From the NCBI RefSeq assembly GCF_009832865.1, contig NZ_CP047130.1, positions 2,604,001 to 2,668,000 of the forward strand: DNA of 64,000 nt. Reading direction: 5' to 3'. Shown here piece after piece: positions 30,901-39,659 of the stretch (its first letter is position 1; the number at the start of each line of letters is the position of its first letter). The notes below the pieces were generated by a model. The model was given only the letters and a program-made list of their open reading frames with translations. It had not been told where the DNA came from and did no database searches. The DNA is from Colwellia sp. 20A7. Lineage in GTDB: Bacteria; Pseudomonadota; Gammaproteobacteria; Enterobacterales; Alteromonadaceae. The translations under genes and the position numbers were made by a program.

Positions 30901-31098
30901 CAAAATAATATCTTGTTGTGTACGAGGATTAATAACTAACTGGGGTAGTTGCTGATATATACTATTATCAGTAGCCACAGCAAGACGTGCGCTATATTTG
31001 GCACTAATATCACCAGTAAAATTTTTAGCTTTTAACGCACTAACAAAATTATCGTAAAGAGGAGAAAGGTGTGTTTGATGATCAATACGAGGTAGCAT
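27979..31098 (-). CDS. ydiJ: FAD-linked oxidase/Fe-S protein, YdiJ type (D-2-hydroxyacid dehydrogenase)
   Basis: 1039 residues (E. coli YdiJ 1018). The N-terminal half is a PCMH-type FAD domain (SARGGGTGTNGQSLTPG near 85-100, then the linked oxidase C-terminal domain ending MNPGKICTP). The C-terminal half is a GlpC-like iron-sulfur part with CLACKACASQCP (around residue 685), CCGMAG near 960 and GFSCRSQ near the end. YdiJ-type enzymes oxidise D-2-hydroxy acids; D-2-hydroxyglutarate is the substrate reported for the E. coli protein, and relatives act on D-lactate. Electrons probably reach the quinone pool. It is divergent from the GGDEF/EAL gene. Confidence 0.88.
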   Translation of the reverse strand: MLPRIDHQTHLSPLYDNFVSALKAKNFTGDISAKYSARLAVATDNSIYQQLPQLVINPRTQQDIILLTKTASEDTYKDIKFSARGGGTGTNGQSLTPGIIVDLSKYINKVLEINIEEKWVKVEAGVVKDQLNDYLRPHGFFFAPDLSTSNRATIGGMINTDASGQGSLVYGKTSDHVLALTSVLANGDVLNTEPMTIAQAQALAKEETSHGRIVQQVLASSVDNRELILKKFPRLNRFLTGYDLENVLQAQDSENEELNTFDLSRIITGSEGSLAFVCQATLNITPISPAKTLINIKYDSFDSALRHSPFLVRAKATSVETIDSKVLNLAKQDIVWHSVSDLITDVPNKVMDGINIVEFNGTSVEALAEQVAILTAGLDETIASEDNGGNRGSACGVIGYQVTSDLSSINKLYAMRKKAVGLLGNTDGSQKPLAFAEDTAVPPENLADFISEFRDLLDSYNLHYGMFGHVDAGVLHVRPALDMCDPEQEKLLRTLSDKVVKLTAKYGGLMWGEHGKGYRSEYGPEFFGEALFTELRKIKAAFDPLNKMNPGKICTPIDSTEQLVSVDDTKRGSFDRQIPITVKDSFSAALDCNGNGLCFNYDVDSPMCPSSKVTKDRRHSPKGRAGLMREWLRLLEKQGVDILALETQVNHWSVKKLLDSTIAKFKLTFFEKSENENDFSHEVMEAMQGCLACKACASQCPIKVDVPDFRSRFINIYHSRYPRPLKDHLVANVEILAPLMAKMPKLVNSILSLNAYDKLSEKTIGYVNTPLLSVPTLKKQVKKAGYSGFDLVKLQGLTDLQRKGYVLIVQDPFTSFYDANTVESMMALIKALGLEPILLPFKPNGKAQHVKGFLARFANTAKSSSDFLNQLTKLNIPMLGMDASMVLCYRDEYAKILGDKRGDFNVLLAHEWLLSFTEQDEKFKSIADKNQQAFKLFAHCTEKTALVNSENEWTSIFSHFGLNLEKVSVGCCGMAGTYGHEKSNLDNSKELFNLSWQPKLAKLEQTQILATGFSCRSQVKRLTALKAKHPVEALLAKLQ

Positions 31099-31490
31099 GA
31101 ATATTTATCTGTAAACAAGAAAGAATTGCTTGAGTATATCATGTAAAAAGTGACTTTTGCTCAGCTTATTAATGTTCCTTTATATTAAAATTATATTTTA
31201 TAAACGTTAAATTTATCAAGAGCATTATATTAACAATAACGTCTCCTAAAAATAATGAAAAGTTAAACTATCAATTAGTTTTCTTTTCATATAATTCATA
31301 TGCCTTTGATTAAGAATATAGATACTTTAACTATAACCATGTGAATATTTATTTTTCCTATTGATTAACCTAACAATTTTGGCCTAACCTTCCCTATTTT
31401 AAACACAAAAAGCTTGCATTAAAAATGATTGCCACTCTATAATCCTAATTACTCTTGTATGTTCTTTATTTTCAAAAGGATTTATTTTAA
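31099..31490. other. Divergent intergenic region
   Basis: No coding frame. It separates the divergent ydiJ-like and GGDEF/EAL genes and should hold both promoters. A two-part hairpin lies at 31255-31290 (ATGAAAAG...CTTTTCAT enclosing AAACTA...TAGTTT), of unknown role. Confidence 0.45.
31414..31443 (+). promoter_or_regulatory. Promoter of the GGDEF/EAL gene
   Basis: TTGCAT at 31414-31419 and a perfect TATAAT at 31438-31443, 18 nt apart, lie 48 bp before the ATG, with AAAGGA as the RBS. Confidence 0.6.
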
Positions 31491-33293
31491 ATGTCTCAGC
31501 AAGTGTTGGTATTATATAATCGTCACTCAAAAATATTCCTTTTACTCTGCCTTATTCCCCTTACTATATTTGCAACAGTACATTATCTAAATCAAAATTA
31601 TGTTTTAGCTAGTAGTCTTTTGTTTAGTTTACTTTTTTTTGCTATCAGCCTTCTGAAAGTTAAAAATAATACCATTAGTGTTCTTTGTAAATTCAGCATG
31701 ATTTTCTCTATGTTTTTTAGCATAGCATTTGCCTGTTACTATATGGGATTACATGGAATTGTTTATGCCTTTCCAGCAATTACAGGGTTATTTTTTCTTA
31801 CATCAATTAGAACGGCTCTATTAATAGCGATACCGTCGATATTCTTATATTTAGTGTTAACTATGCTCCATGGCGAAGTATTTGAAACATTTAGGCTATT
31901 ACCTTCTCTTGTTTTAACTATTATTTTCACCGCTTATTCAGCTTATTATTCACGAAAACAAAAAGATGCCGTAGGTGAAGAAGCCAAAAAGGACCCGCTG
32001 ACCGGTTTAGCAAATCGTCATTCCTATAATAAATGGTTAGATGAATGTCATCTAAACACTAATATTAGAAGTATTACCTCCATCAATTTAGATATTGATA
32101 AATTTCGTATTATTAATGACACCTTAGGTTTTGATGTGGGAGATGAATTAATTCAGCAACTTTCTAAAAAGTTATCAAATGTAATAGAAAACGATATGAC
32201 ACTTACTATTGCTCAGTCATATTATTTTGCACGATATTCAGGTGATTCTTTTGCTATAGGGTTAACCAACCTTCCAGAAGAGTTTGACATATTCCCCTTT
32301 ATTAACAGATTAAAATTAGCTGTTAATGAATTAAAAGTTATATCTAAAAATCCCATTAAAATCTCTGCATCTATCGCAATTGTTAGGGCAAACAGATTAA
32401 AAGGAAAATTCCAAAATATTATCGATAACGTTGATATAACATTAAAACAAGCAAAGCAGCTTGGGGATAATAGTATACAAGTCTTCGATGAGTCTATTAA
32501 TAAGCAATTTAAGGAACAAAAACATATAGCGCAAGAGCTAACACAGGCGCTTAACAACAACGAATTTCATATGGTGTTTATGCCTATTTTTCGTCATGAT
32601 AAAAATAACATTGCGGGTGCTGAGTTATTACTTAGGTGTGATAGAGATGAACTCAAAGAGTATGGACCAGATAAATTTATTCCAATAGCTGAAAGCACGG
32701 GTTTAATTGAACAAATCGACTACTGGGTTCTGAATGAATCATTTAAAATCATCGCTAATACAGATATGTTGAAAATACCAAGTATTGAATTCTATTCTAT
32801 TAATATATCTTCCAAACAACTTCATAATAAAAACTTTATTTTACGCATTAAACAGATCCTTAACCAATATGATTTAGACCCAACAATCATTGAACTTGAA
32901 ATAACTGAAACGAGTTTAGTTGAAAGTGACTTACAAGCAGTTGACACCCTTATTTCTTTAAGACGAATTGGATTTAAACTATCACTTGATGACTTTGGCA
33001 CTGGCTACACGTCCTTTAATCAACTTAAAAAATTCCCACTCAATAATTTAAAAATAGATAGAAGCTTTGTCAGTGGTGATCTCGAAAATACATCACCATT
33101 AATTGGAATGTCTCTTGTTATTTTATCAATAGCCAAACTTTATAATTTTAGTGTTATCGCTGAAGGAGTAGAAACAGAAAAACAGTATCTTGAATTGAAA
33201 AATAATGGTTGTGAATATTTCCAAGGCTATTGGTTCTCTAAGCCTATTACCGTAAAAGAATTTGTATATATGATTGCCCATACAGATGAATAG
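31491..33293 (+). CDS. Membrane-bound GGDEF-EAL protein, GGDEF degenerate
   Basis: 600 residues. Five or six membrane helices (about 15-152) form an N-terminal sensor region, followed by a GGDEF domain (about 165-330) and an EAL domain (about 340-590). The GGDEF signature is SGDSF (250-254), so diguanylate cyclase activity is unlikely, although DPLTGLANR is intact. In EAL, the first motif reads GAELLLR (about 375), keeping the catalytic Glu. DDFGTGYTSF near residue 499 and IDRSF after it keep the metal-binding acids. The protein is thus best read as a c-di-GMP phosphodiesterase with a regulatory GGDEF. It stands alone between ydiJ and alr. Confidence 0.9.
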   Translation: MSQQVLVLYNRHSKIFLLLCLIPLTIFATVHYLNQNYVLASSLLFSLLFFAISLLKVKNNTISVLCKFSMIFSMFFSIAFACYYMGLHGIVYAFPAITGLFFLTSIRTALLIAIPSIFLYLVLTMLHGEVFETFRLLPSLVLTIIFTAYSAYYSRKQKDAVGEEAKKDPLTGLANRHSYNKWLDECHLNTNIRSITSINLDIDKFRIINDTLGFDVGDELIQQLSKKLSNVIENDMTLTIAQSYYFARYSGDSFAIGLTNLPEEFDIFPFINRLKLAVNELKVISKNPIKISASIAIVRANRLKGKFQNIIDNVDITLKQAKQLGDNSIQVFDESINKQFKEQKHIAQELTQALNNNEFHMVFMPIFRHDKNNIAGAELLLRCDRDELKEYGPDKFIPIAESTGLIEQIDYWVLNESFKIIANTDMLKIPSIEFYSINISSKQLHNKNFILRIKQILNQYDLDPTIIELEITETSLVESDLQAVDTLISLRRIGFKLSLDDFGTGYTSFNQLKKFPLNNLKIDRSFVSGDLENTSPLIGMSLVILSIAKLYNFSVIAEGVETEKQYLELKNNGCEYFQGYWFSKPITVKEFVYMIAHTDE

Positions 33294-33418
33294 AAATACA
33301 GGTAATGCAAGCGTTAATGGTAGCTTTATCGATATAATAAAGATCAAATTAAACAAAGACGATTTATCCCTAAAATTCCTTGTTAAATTGTTAGCAAAGA
33401 CTCCCAATAATTTATAAA

Positions 33419-33494
33419 CATGGTAAACTGAGACAAAGGGCTTAGCCTACCAACAACATGGTAAACTGAGACAAAGGGCTTAGCCTACCAACAA
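33419..33494. repeat. 38-bp perfect tandem duplication upstream of alr
   Basis: Two identical 38-bp units, 33419-33456 and 33457-33494, each beginning CATGGTAAACTG and ending CTACCAACAA, lie 26 bp before the alr ATG. Each contains the near-palindrome GGCTTAGCC. They fall where the promoter or leader of alr should be. Confidence 0.9.
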
Positions 33495-33520
33495 ATGAAT
33501 ACTTTGAATCAATAAATTGT

Positions 33521-34603
33521 ATGAACAACCTATCAAGAAAAACTTACTCTACTGTAAATTTACCCGCATTATTAAGTAACTATACTCAAATTGCTAATCT
33601 CGCGCCGACAAGTAAAACAATTGCGGTTATAAAAGCAAATGCATATGGTCATGGTGCCGTCGAAGTGGCTAAATATTTAAGCCCACATGTACCTGCTTTT
33701 GCCGTTGCTTTTATTGATGAAGCAATTCAACTTCGTGATGCAGGTATAACATTACCTATTTTGATTATTGAAGGCGCGTTATCGTACCAAGACTTATCAA
33801 TTGCTTTAGAACAAAATTTTTGGTTAATGGTTCACTCTACCGAGCAAGTTAATTGGTTAAAACAATACCCTACACCCTATGTTGGTAAATTGTGGCTAAA
33901 AGTAGATACAGGAATGAATCGACTCGGTATAAAACCAAGTGATGTTGATGGTATTTTAACTCAATTTTCACCAGAGCAATTAGAAAATTTAGTACTTTGC
34001 ACCCACTTTTCAAGTGCAGATGAATTGGGTAACCCTAAAACACAATTACAAATTCAACAGTTTGAACAAGTAAATGAAAAACATGGCTATAAAAAGAGTT
34101 TAGCTAATTCAGCCGGTATTCTAAGTTGGCCAAAAAGTCATGGTGACTATAATAGACTAGGGCTTGCTCTATATGGCGCAACCCCAATACCTATTAATGA
34201 TTTACCCATTAAGTTAACACCAGTGATGACATTACAGTCTACTATTATGGCTTTGAGAAAATTAAATATTGATGAGTCGGTCGGTTATGGTGAAACATGG
34301 CAAGCTAAGCGCCCTTCTCTGATAGCCACGGTAGCAATAGGTTATGCTGATGGGTATCCTAGAAATGCTAAAAATGGTACGCCTGTTTGTATTAATGGAC
34401 AAATTGCAACGCTTGCAGGAAGAGTATCAATGGATATGATTACCGTTGATGTTACTGATATTGTCGATGTTAACGTTGGTGATAGTGTTGAATTATGGGG
34501 TGAAAACTTAACAATTGAAACCGTCGCAGAACACCTCGACAGTAACAATTATGAACTACTTACTAGGATATCTAACCGTGTTCCTAAATTTTATGTGAAG
34601 TAA
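33521..34603 (+). CDS. alr: Alanine racemase
   Basis: 360 residues, the family's usual size. The PLP lysine is in AVIKANAYGHG (Lys 38). Further family marks are CTHFSSADE, NSAGIL, the YNRLGLALYG phosphate-site region, the active-site GYADGYPR and the C-terminal RVSMDMITVD. Alr converts L-Ala to D-Ala for peptidoglycan. The ATG at 33521 lacks a strong SD, and a 38-bp tandem duplication sits directly upstream. The gene is convergent with queE. D-Ala made here is also the product expected from the D-amino-acid aminotransferase at 54.7 kb. Confidence 0.95.
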   Translation: MNNLSRKTYSTVNLPALLSNYTQIANLAPTSKTIAVIKANAYGHGAVEVAKYLSPHVPAFAVAFIDEAIQLRDAGITLPILIIEGALSYQDLSIALEQNFWLMVHSTEQVNWLKQYPTPYVGKLWLKVDTGMNRLGIKPSDVDGILTQFSPEQLENLVLCTHFSSADELGNPKTQLQIQQFEQVNEKHGYKKSLANSAGILSWPKSHGDYNRLGLALYGATPIPINDLPIKLTPVMTLQSTIMALRKLNIDESVGYGETWQAKRPSLIATVAIGYADGYPRNAKNGTPVCINGQIATLAGRVSMDMITVDVTDIVDVNVGDSVELWGENLTIETVAEHLDSNNYELLTRISNRVPKFYVK

Positions 34604-34708
34604 TCCTCACAATTTAATCAAAATATTTATTCTAGGAACATTGCTGTTAAGCTTTATAACCCGACTATAGGACTTACATGACATAAGTTAAAAAGCTCAG
34701 CAATATTA

Positions 34709-35380
34709 CTACTCTATTCCTATATATTTATGCACTTGTATTGATAAACGCCAATTATTAGCAATACAAGTATCAATTGCCAACTGTGTTGCTCGATCTT
34801 TTTGGCTAATAGGTTGTAAATATATAGGTGTATTTCCTACATTATGCTCGGCCAATAGTGCTTTAAGATCATCAACATGTTGTTCAGTAGCAACCGGATG
34901 CTTAATTTCATTAGCCCGTGCCATTGCACTAGATAAAATTGGATATCCACCACGCATATTAATTTTTGGTGAAACCGTTACCCAGCATTTATTTGACACC
35001 AAAATTTCAAAAGTACCTGATGTTTCAACTTGAGTACTGTAACCAAATTCCTCAAAAGCATTACACAGAGACGTTAAATCAACCATGCAAGGCTCTCCTC
35101 CAGTAATCACTATATGTTTAGCCTTGTATCCTTGTTCGGTAACTAGTGCTTTTAATTGGGTAACAGAAAGATTGCTCCATTGTGGTGTTTCTTGCGATTT
35201 AGCTAGCATCTTTTCTTTCGTTACTTCATCGCTTAATTCAACTTCCCAAGTATGCTTTGTATCACACCAAGAACAGCCTACAGGGCAGCCTTGTAAACGA
35301 ATAAATATTGACGGTTGACCTGTAAAAGAGCCCTCGCCTTGTATTGTTTCAAACATTTCATTAATTTTATATTGAATCAT
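34709..35380 (-). CDS. queE: 7-carboxy-7-deazaguanine synthase QueE
   Basis: 223 residues of the radical SAM superfamily. The cluster-binding cysteines are 32, 36 and 39 (CPVGCSWC), preceded by the QueE start MFETIQGEGSFTGQPSIFIRL. ITGGEPC and the later SPKINM are also characteristic. QueE converts 6-carboxytetrahydropterin to 7-carboxy-7-deazaguanine in preQ0/queuosine synthesis, a step before QueC. It is divergent from queC, with 85 bp between, and convergent with alr. Confidence 0.95.
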   Translation of the reverse strand: MIQYKINEMFETIQGEGSFTGQPSIFIRLQGCPVGCSWCDTKHTWEVELSDEVTKEKMLAKSQETPQWSNLSVTQLKALVTEQGYKAKHIVITGGEPCMVDLTSLCNAFEEFGYSTQVETSGTFEILVSNKCWVTVSPKINMRGGYPILSSAMARANEIKHPVATEQHVDDLKALLAEHNVGNTPIYLQPISQKDRATQLAIDTCIANNWRLSIQVHKYIGIE

Positions 35381-35465
35381 TTTAATTTGTGCTTTTGCCT
35401 AAGATTTTATTCAAGTAAAATGGACATAACTGATTATACCCTATTTATTTTTAAGAGACTTAACT

Positions 35466-36155
35466 ATGACTGAAAAACTATCCACTGAACAAATAAAAAT
35501 AGAAAAAGTTGTTGTTATTTATTCGGGCGGAATGGATTCATTTACCGTATTGAATCGTGCATTAAAAGATGGCAAAGAAGTGTTTGCTCTTTCGTTTGAT
35601 TATGGTCAACGTCATGTAAAAGAGCTTGAGTGTGCCAGTAAAGTTTGTAACTCTTTAGGAGTAAAACATAAAGTGATTGATATTTCGTCTATCAATCAAT
35701 TATTAGCAGGCTCTTCTTTAACTGATGATATTGATATACCTGAAGGTCATTACGAAGCTGAAAATATGAAATCAACCGTTGTACCTAACCGAAATATGAT
35801 TTTATTATCTTTAGCGGTAGGTTATGCAGTTTCAGTAGGTGCTGCTCAAGTATATTATGGTGCTCATAGCGGCGATCACACTATTTACCCAGATTGCCGA
35901 CCAGAGTTCGTTCAAAAAATGAATGATGTTTGTCTCATTGCGAACTATGAAAGTGTAGAAATTTTCAGTCCATATTTAACTGTAGATAAATCGGCTATTT
36001 TATCCGATGGAATAAGTATGGGCTTAGATTACAGCGATACTTGGACTTGTTATAATGGTAGAGAGAAAGCCTGTGGAAAATGTGGCGCTTGTGAAGAACG
36101 TCTTGAAGCATTCAGTGATAATAATGTTGTAGATCCAATTGAATATGAAGCATAG
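35466..36155 (+). CDS. queC: 7-cyano-7-deazaguanine synthase QueC
   Basis: 229 residues of the PP-loop ATPase family. The ATP loop is [11 protein letters not shown] (residues 19-29), and the C-terminal zinc site is formed by [19 protein letters not shown]. QueC makes preQ0 from CDG with ATP and ammonia, the precursor of queuosine in tRNA. Divergent from queE. No preQ1 riboswitch-like pseudoknot was evident in the short intergenic space; queD and queF are not in the window. Confidence 0.95.
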   Translation: MTEKLSTEQIKIEKVVVIYSGGMDSFTVLNRALKDGKEVFALSFDYGQRHVKELECASKVCNSLGVKHKVIDISSINQLLAGSSLTDDIDIPEGHYEAENMKSTVVPNRNMILLSLAVGYAVSVGAAQVYYGAHSGDHTIYPDCRPEFVQKMNDVCLIANYESVEIFSPYLTVDKSAILSDGISMGLDYSDTWTCYNGREKACGKCGACEERLEAFSDNNVVDPIEYEA

Positions 36156-36213
36156 CTAGAAATCTAAGCTCAACTTTATATTTAATTTAACAACCACATG
36201 AGCAAGTAACGAT

Positions 36214-37158
36214 ATGTCTACTACAAATAAAAATATTTTACGTGTTAAGGCATATCAATTACTCGAAAGTGATACTAAGTCAGGTATTACTGCAAAAATT
36301 GTCAATTGGCTGTTAATCTTACTTATTATAAGTAACGTTGCTGCAGCGATCACGTCTTCTGACTCTGACTATTATTTAGCGTATAAACATGCATTCATAC
36401 TTTTTGAAACTATCTCACTTTCAATTTTTTGCTTTGAATATTTACTGCGAGTGTGGTGTTGCGTTGAGGCAGAAGAAAATAAGAAAGTCTCAAATGTAAA
36501 AACAAGAATTAACTATATATTCACCCCCATGGCATTAATTGATTTGATTGCCATATTACCTTTCATTATAGCGCTATTCTTTTCTCTAGATCTACGAACC
36601 CTACGGCTAATAAGAGTATTAAGGTTACTCAAGTTAACCCATTATTTTAAAGGGTTTGATATTTTTATTTCTGTTATCACAAAAGAATTAAAAAATATTA
36701 TTGCCGTCATGGTGGTGATGTTGTTTTTTATTATTATCGCTGCAAGTTTGATCTATTCTATTGAAGGAAAAATACAGCCAGACACTTTTGGTAGTATTTT
36801 TGAATCTTTTTGGTGGGCTGTTGTTACCATGACAACAGTAGGTTATGGCGATGCCGTCCCTATTACTACCTTAGGTAAAATTATATCAACTTTCATCATG
36901 CTTGTTGGTGTTGTTTTCGTGGCATTACCTGCTGGGATGCTAGCTGCACGTTTTGGAGAAGAGTTAAGGCGCAGAAAAGAACGTTTAGACGCTAACATCA
37001 AAGGGGCATTAACTAATGGTTATATTGACAATGATGACTTTAAAACATTGCAATCTTTAGCTGAAAAGTTAGAAATTGAACCTGAAGATTTACAACGTAG
37101 TATTACACTACTAAAAGAGAAGCATCATGAAATAAAATGCCCTCATTGTGGTAAATAA
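36214..37158 (+). CDS. Voltage-gated potassium channel family protein
   Basis: 314 residues. Four helices make a voltage-sensor module; the fourth (RTLRLIRVLRLLKLTH) carries regularly spaced arginines. Two further helices flank the pore loop TMTTVGYGDAVP (about 205-216), with the K+ selectivity signature TVGYGD. A cytoplasmic tail (about 250-314) has a SHOCT-like helical end (GYIDNDDFKTLQSLAEKL) and a terminal CPHCGK that could bind metal. This is a KvAP/Kch-type six-helix channel acting in the inner membrane. It follows queC by 58 bp on the same strand, with no obvious functional link. Confidence 0.92.
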   Translation: MSTTNKNILRVKAYQLLESDTKSGITAKIVNWLLILLIISNVAAAITSSDSDYYLAYKHAFILFETISLSIFCFEYLLRVWCCVEAEENKKVSNVKTRINYIFTPMALIDLIAILPFIIALFFSLDLRTLRLIRVLRLLKLTHYFKGFDIFISVITKELKNIIAVMVVMLFFIIIAASLIYSIEGKIQPDTFGSIFESFWWAVVTMTTVGYGDAVPITTLGKIISTFIMLVGVVFVALPAGMLAARFGEELRRRKERLDANIKGALTNGYIDNDDFKTLQSLAEKLEIEPEDLQRSITLLKEKHHEIKCPHCGK

Positions 37159-37306
37159 AAAATTACGCAATAAAAAATCACAACAATAAATCAAAATAAC
37201 TACAATAGTATTTTATTCTTACTTTAAGACGAAATACGTCTACCCCTTATCAAATCATAGTCTACACTTATTAATACCTTGTCTATTAAGCTATTAAGGA
37301 TGATGT

Positions 37307-37519
37307 ATGAATGAAGAATTTAGACATCAAACGCAGTATATAAATAAATTTATTAATGACAATAATGATACTAAAACACATATCTATCTTGAACAGATAC
37401 TATTATTACCCCCTGATATGCAAGACAAAGTCATTAATGAAATTAGCTATTTGAACAATTGTAATTGCTTCGCCATAGCAAAGATAATAGGTAAATATTC
37501 TATTGTTTATCCCAAATAA
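37307..37519 (+). CDS. Small protein of unknown function
   Basis: 70 residues, preceded by AAGGA 6 nt before the ATG. It is hydrophilic, with no signal or membrane segment, predicted mostly helical, with a paired Cys-Asn-Cys near residue 53. I do not recognise it. It stands alone between the channel gene and the uvrB end. The good RBS and ordinary codon use favour a real gene, but it may be lineage-restricted. Confidence 0.5.
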   Translation: MNEEFRHQTQYINKFINDNNDTKTHIYLEQILLLPPDMQDKVINEISYLNNCNCFAIAKIIGKYSIVYPK

Positions 37520-37631
37520 TTTGCCGTAATTAACCTTCAGTCATTAAGGTTAAGTGTTTAAATTAGCATTAATAGGTAATGATTAAAGACTCAATAAAAT
37601 ACATAATTATGTAGCATTGCTAATTCAATCT

Positions 37632-39659
37632 TTAAGTATTTAGCTGTTGAGTTCTTAATTTAGCAATTTCATCACGTGTTGCCGCAGCTTTCTCAAACTC
37701 CAGATTTTGCGCATGTGAATACATTGCTTTTTCTAGCTCTATAATCTTTTTGTCAATTTCTTTTGTCGTTAAGGCTTGATAGTTAGCTACTTTCTCGGCA
37801 ACCTGATCTAACGCTTTTGACTTACTAAAATCACCAACATCCATTACATCTGTTATTTTACGGATAACACCTTTGGGCGTAATATTATTGTCAAGATTAT
37901 ATTGATGTTGTACTCCTCTACGGCGTTCAGTTTCATCAATCGCTTTACGCATAGACTTAGTGATTTTACTCGCATATAAAATTGCTCTACCATTAAGGTT
38001 ACGTGCTGCCCGACCAATCGTTTGAATTAAGGAGCGCTCTGATCTTAAAAAACCTTCTTTATCCGCATCAAGTATCGCAACAAGCGAAACTTCAGGCATA
38101 TCTAAGCCTTCACGTAATAAGTTAATTCCTACCAGCACGTCAAATTTACCTAAGCGAAAATCTCGAATAATTTCAACACGCTCAACAGTATCAACATCAG
38201 AATGTAAATAACGTGCTTTAATACCATGTTCATCTAAATAATCCGTTAAATCTTCCGCCATACGCTTCGTTAGCGTCGTAGCTAAAACACGTTCGTTTAA
38301 TGGTAATCGTTTATTAATTTCTGACAGTAAATCATCAACTTGTGTTTCTACATCGCGTACTTCAATTTCTGGATCTAATAAACCAGTAGGTCTAACAACT
38401 TGCTGGGCGATATCGCCAGCTGACTTTTCAATTTCATAATTGCTCGGTGTAGCTGATACATAAATAGTTTGCGGTGATAAAGCTTCAAACTCTTCAAATT
38501 TCATCGGTCTATTATCAAGTGCAGAAGGAAGTCTAAAACCATATTGCACTAAATTTTCTTTTCGTGACCGATCACCTTTATACATGGCGCCAATTTGTGG
38601 CACAGTAACATGTGATTCATCAATAATAAGTAAACCATCATCGGGTAAATAATCAAACAACGTTGGCGGCGCTTCACCCGCTTCACGACCAGATAAATAA
38701 CGTGAGTAGTTTTCAACACCCGAGCAATAACCAAGTTCGGTCATCATTTCGATATCAAACTGAGTACGTTGAGATATTCGTTGCTCTTCTACTAAACGAT
38801 TATTGTCTTTAAGGAACTGAGAGCGCTCTTTTAGCTCTACTTTTATTTTTTCTACTGCCGATAATATTTTATCGCGTGGTGTTGCATAATGAGTTTTCGG
38901 ATACACAGTAACACGCGCTAAAGTACGTTCAACTTGCCCGGTTAAAGGATCAAACTGACTAATACGTTCAATTTCTTCATCAAACAATTCTACTCGCAGT
39001 GCAAGACGATCTGATTCTGCTGGAAAAATATCAATAACATCACCACGTACACGATAAGTTGCACGTGCAAAAGCAAGATCATTTCGTTTATATTGTAATT
39101 CTGCTAAGCGACGTAATATATCTCGCTGATTAATGATGTCACCTACGCTAATATGTAACATCATTCTTAAATAGGAATCAGGATCGCCCAAACCATAAAT
39201 AGCCGAAACAGATGCAATAATAATAACATCACGGCGCTCTAATAAGGCCTTGGTTGCCGACAAACGCATTTGTTCGATATGTTCATTAACCGAGGCATCT
39301 TTTTCAATAAAAGTGTCTGTCGTTGGTACATAAGCTTCAGGCTGATAATAGTCATAGTAAGACACAAAATATTCCACAGCGTTGTTTGGGAAAAACTCTT
39401 TCATTTCACCATAAAGCTGAGCCGCTAAAGTTTTATTTGGTGCTAATAACATTGTTGGTCGATTAAGCTTTTCGATAACGTTCGCAATAGTGAAAGTTTT
39501 ACCTGAGCCCGTAACACCTAATAAAGTCTGATGAGCTAAGCCCGATTCAATACCCTCTAATAATTGCTTAATAGCGGTTGGCTGATCACCACTCGGTATA
39601 TAATCAGATTCTAATTTTAGTGACTTTACCGTTACTTCTTTAAATAAATCATCTTTCAA
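37632..39659 (-). CDS. uvrB: Excinuclease ABC subunit B
   Basis: 675 residues (673 in E. coli). Walker A GVTGSGKT lies at 48-55; the beta-hairpin [10 protein letters not shown] that grips damaged DNA follows; DESH and the helicase motif [14 protein letters not shown] come later; and the C-terminal UVR domain (about 635-670, [19 protein letters not shown]) binds UvrC. It acts in nucleotide excision repair with UvrA and UvrC. Its start codon overlaps the MATE gene's stop by 4 bp (ATGA), so the two are probably one transcript. I saw no LexA box (CTGT-N8-ACAG) just upstream of uvrB or of the MATE gene. Confidence 0.97.
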   Translation of the reverse strand: MKDDLFKEVTVKSLKLESDYIPSGDQPTAIKQLLEGIESGLAHQTLLGVTGSGKTFTIANVIEKLNRPTMLLAPNKTLAAQLYGEMKEFFPNNAVEYFVSYYDYYQPEAYVPTTDTFIEKDASVNEHIEQMRLSATKALLERRDVIIIASVSAIYGLGDPDSYLRMMLHISVGDIINQRDILRRLAELQYKRNDLAFARATYRVRGDVIDIFPAESDRLALRVELFDEEIERISQFDPLTGQVERTLARVTVYPKTHYATPRDKILSAVEKIKVELKERSQFLKDNNRLVEEQRISQRTQFDIEMMTELGYCSGVENYSRYLSGREAGEAPPTLFDYLPDDGLLIIDESHVTVPQIGAMYKGDRSRKENLVQYGFRLPSALDNRPMKFEEFEALSPQTIYVSATPSNYEIEKSAGDIAQQVVRPTGLLDPEIEVRDVETQVDDLLSEINKRLPLNERVLATTLTKRMAEDLTDYLDEHGIKARYLHSDVDTVERVEIIRDFRLGKFDVLVGINLLREGLDMPEVSLVAILDADKEGFLRSERSLIQTIGRAARNLNGRAILYASKITKSMRKAIDETERRRGVQHQYNLDNNITPKGVIRKITDVMDVGDFSKSKALDQVAEKVANYQALTTKEIDKKIIELEKAMYSHAQNLEFEKAAATRDEIAKLRTQQLNT

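Noticed and set aside
35381..35465. preQ1 riboswitch between queE and queC
   Set aside because: The short divergent spacer lacks the C-rich loop and A-rich tail needed for the pseudoknot.
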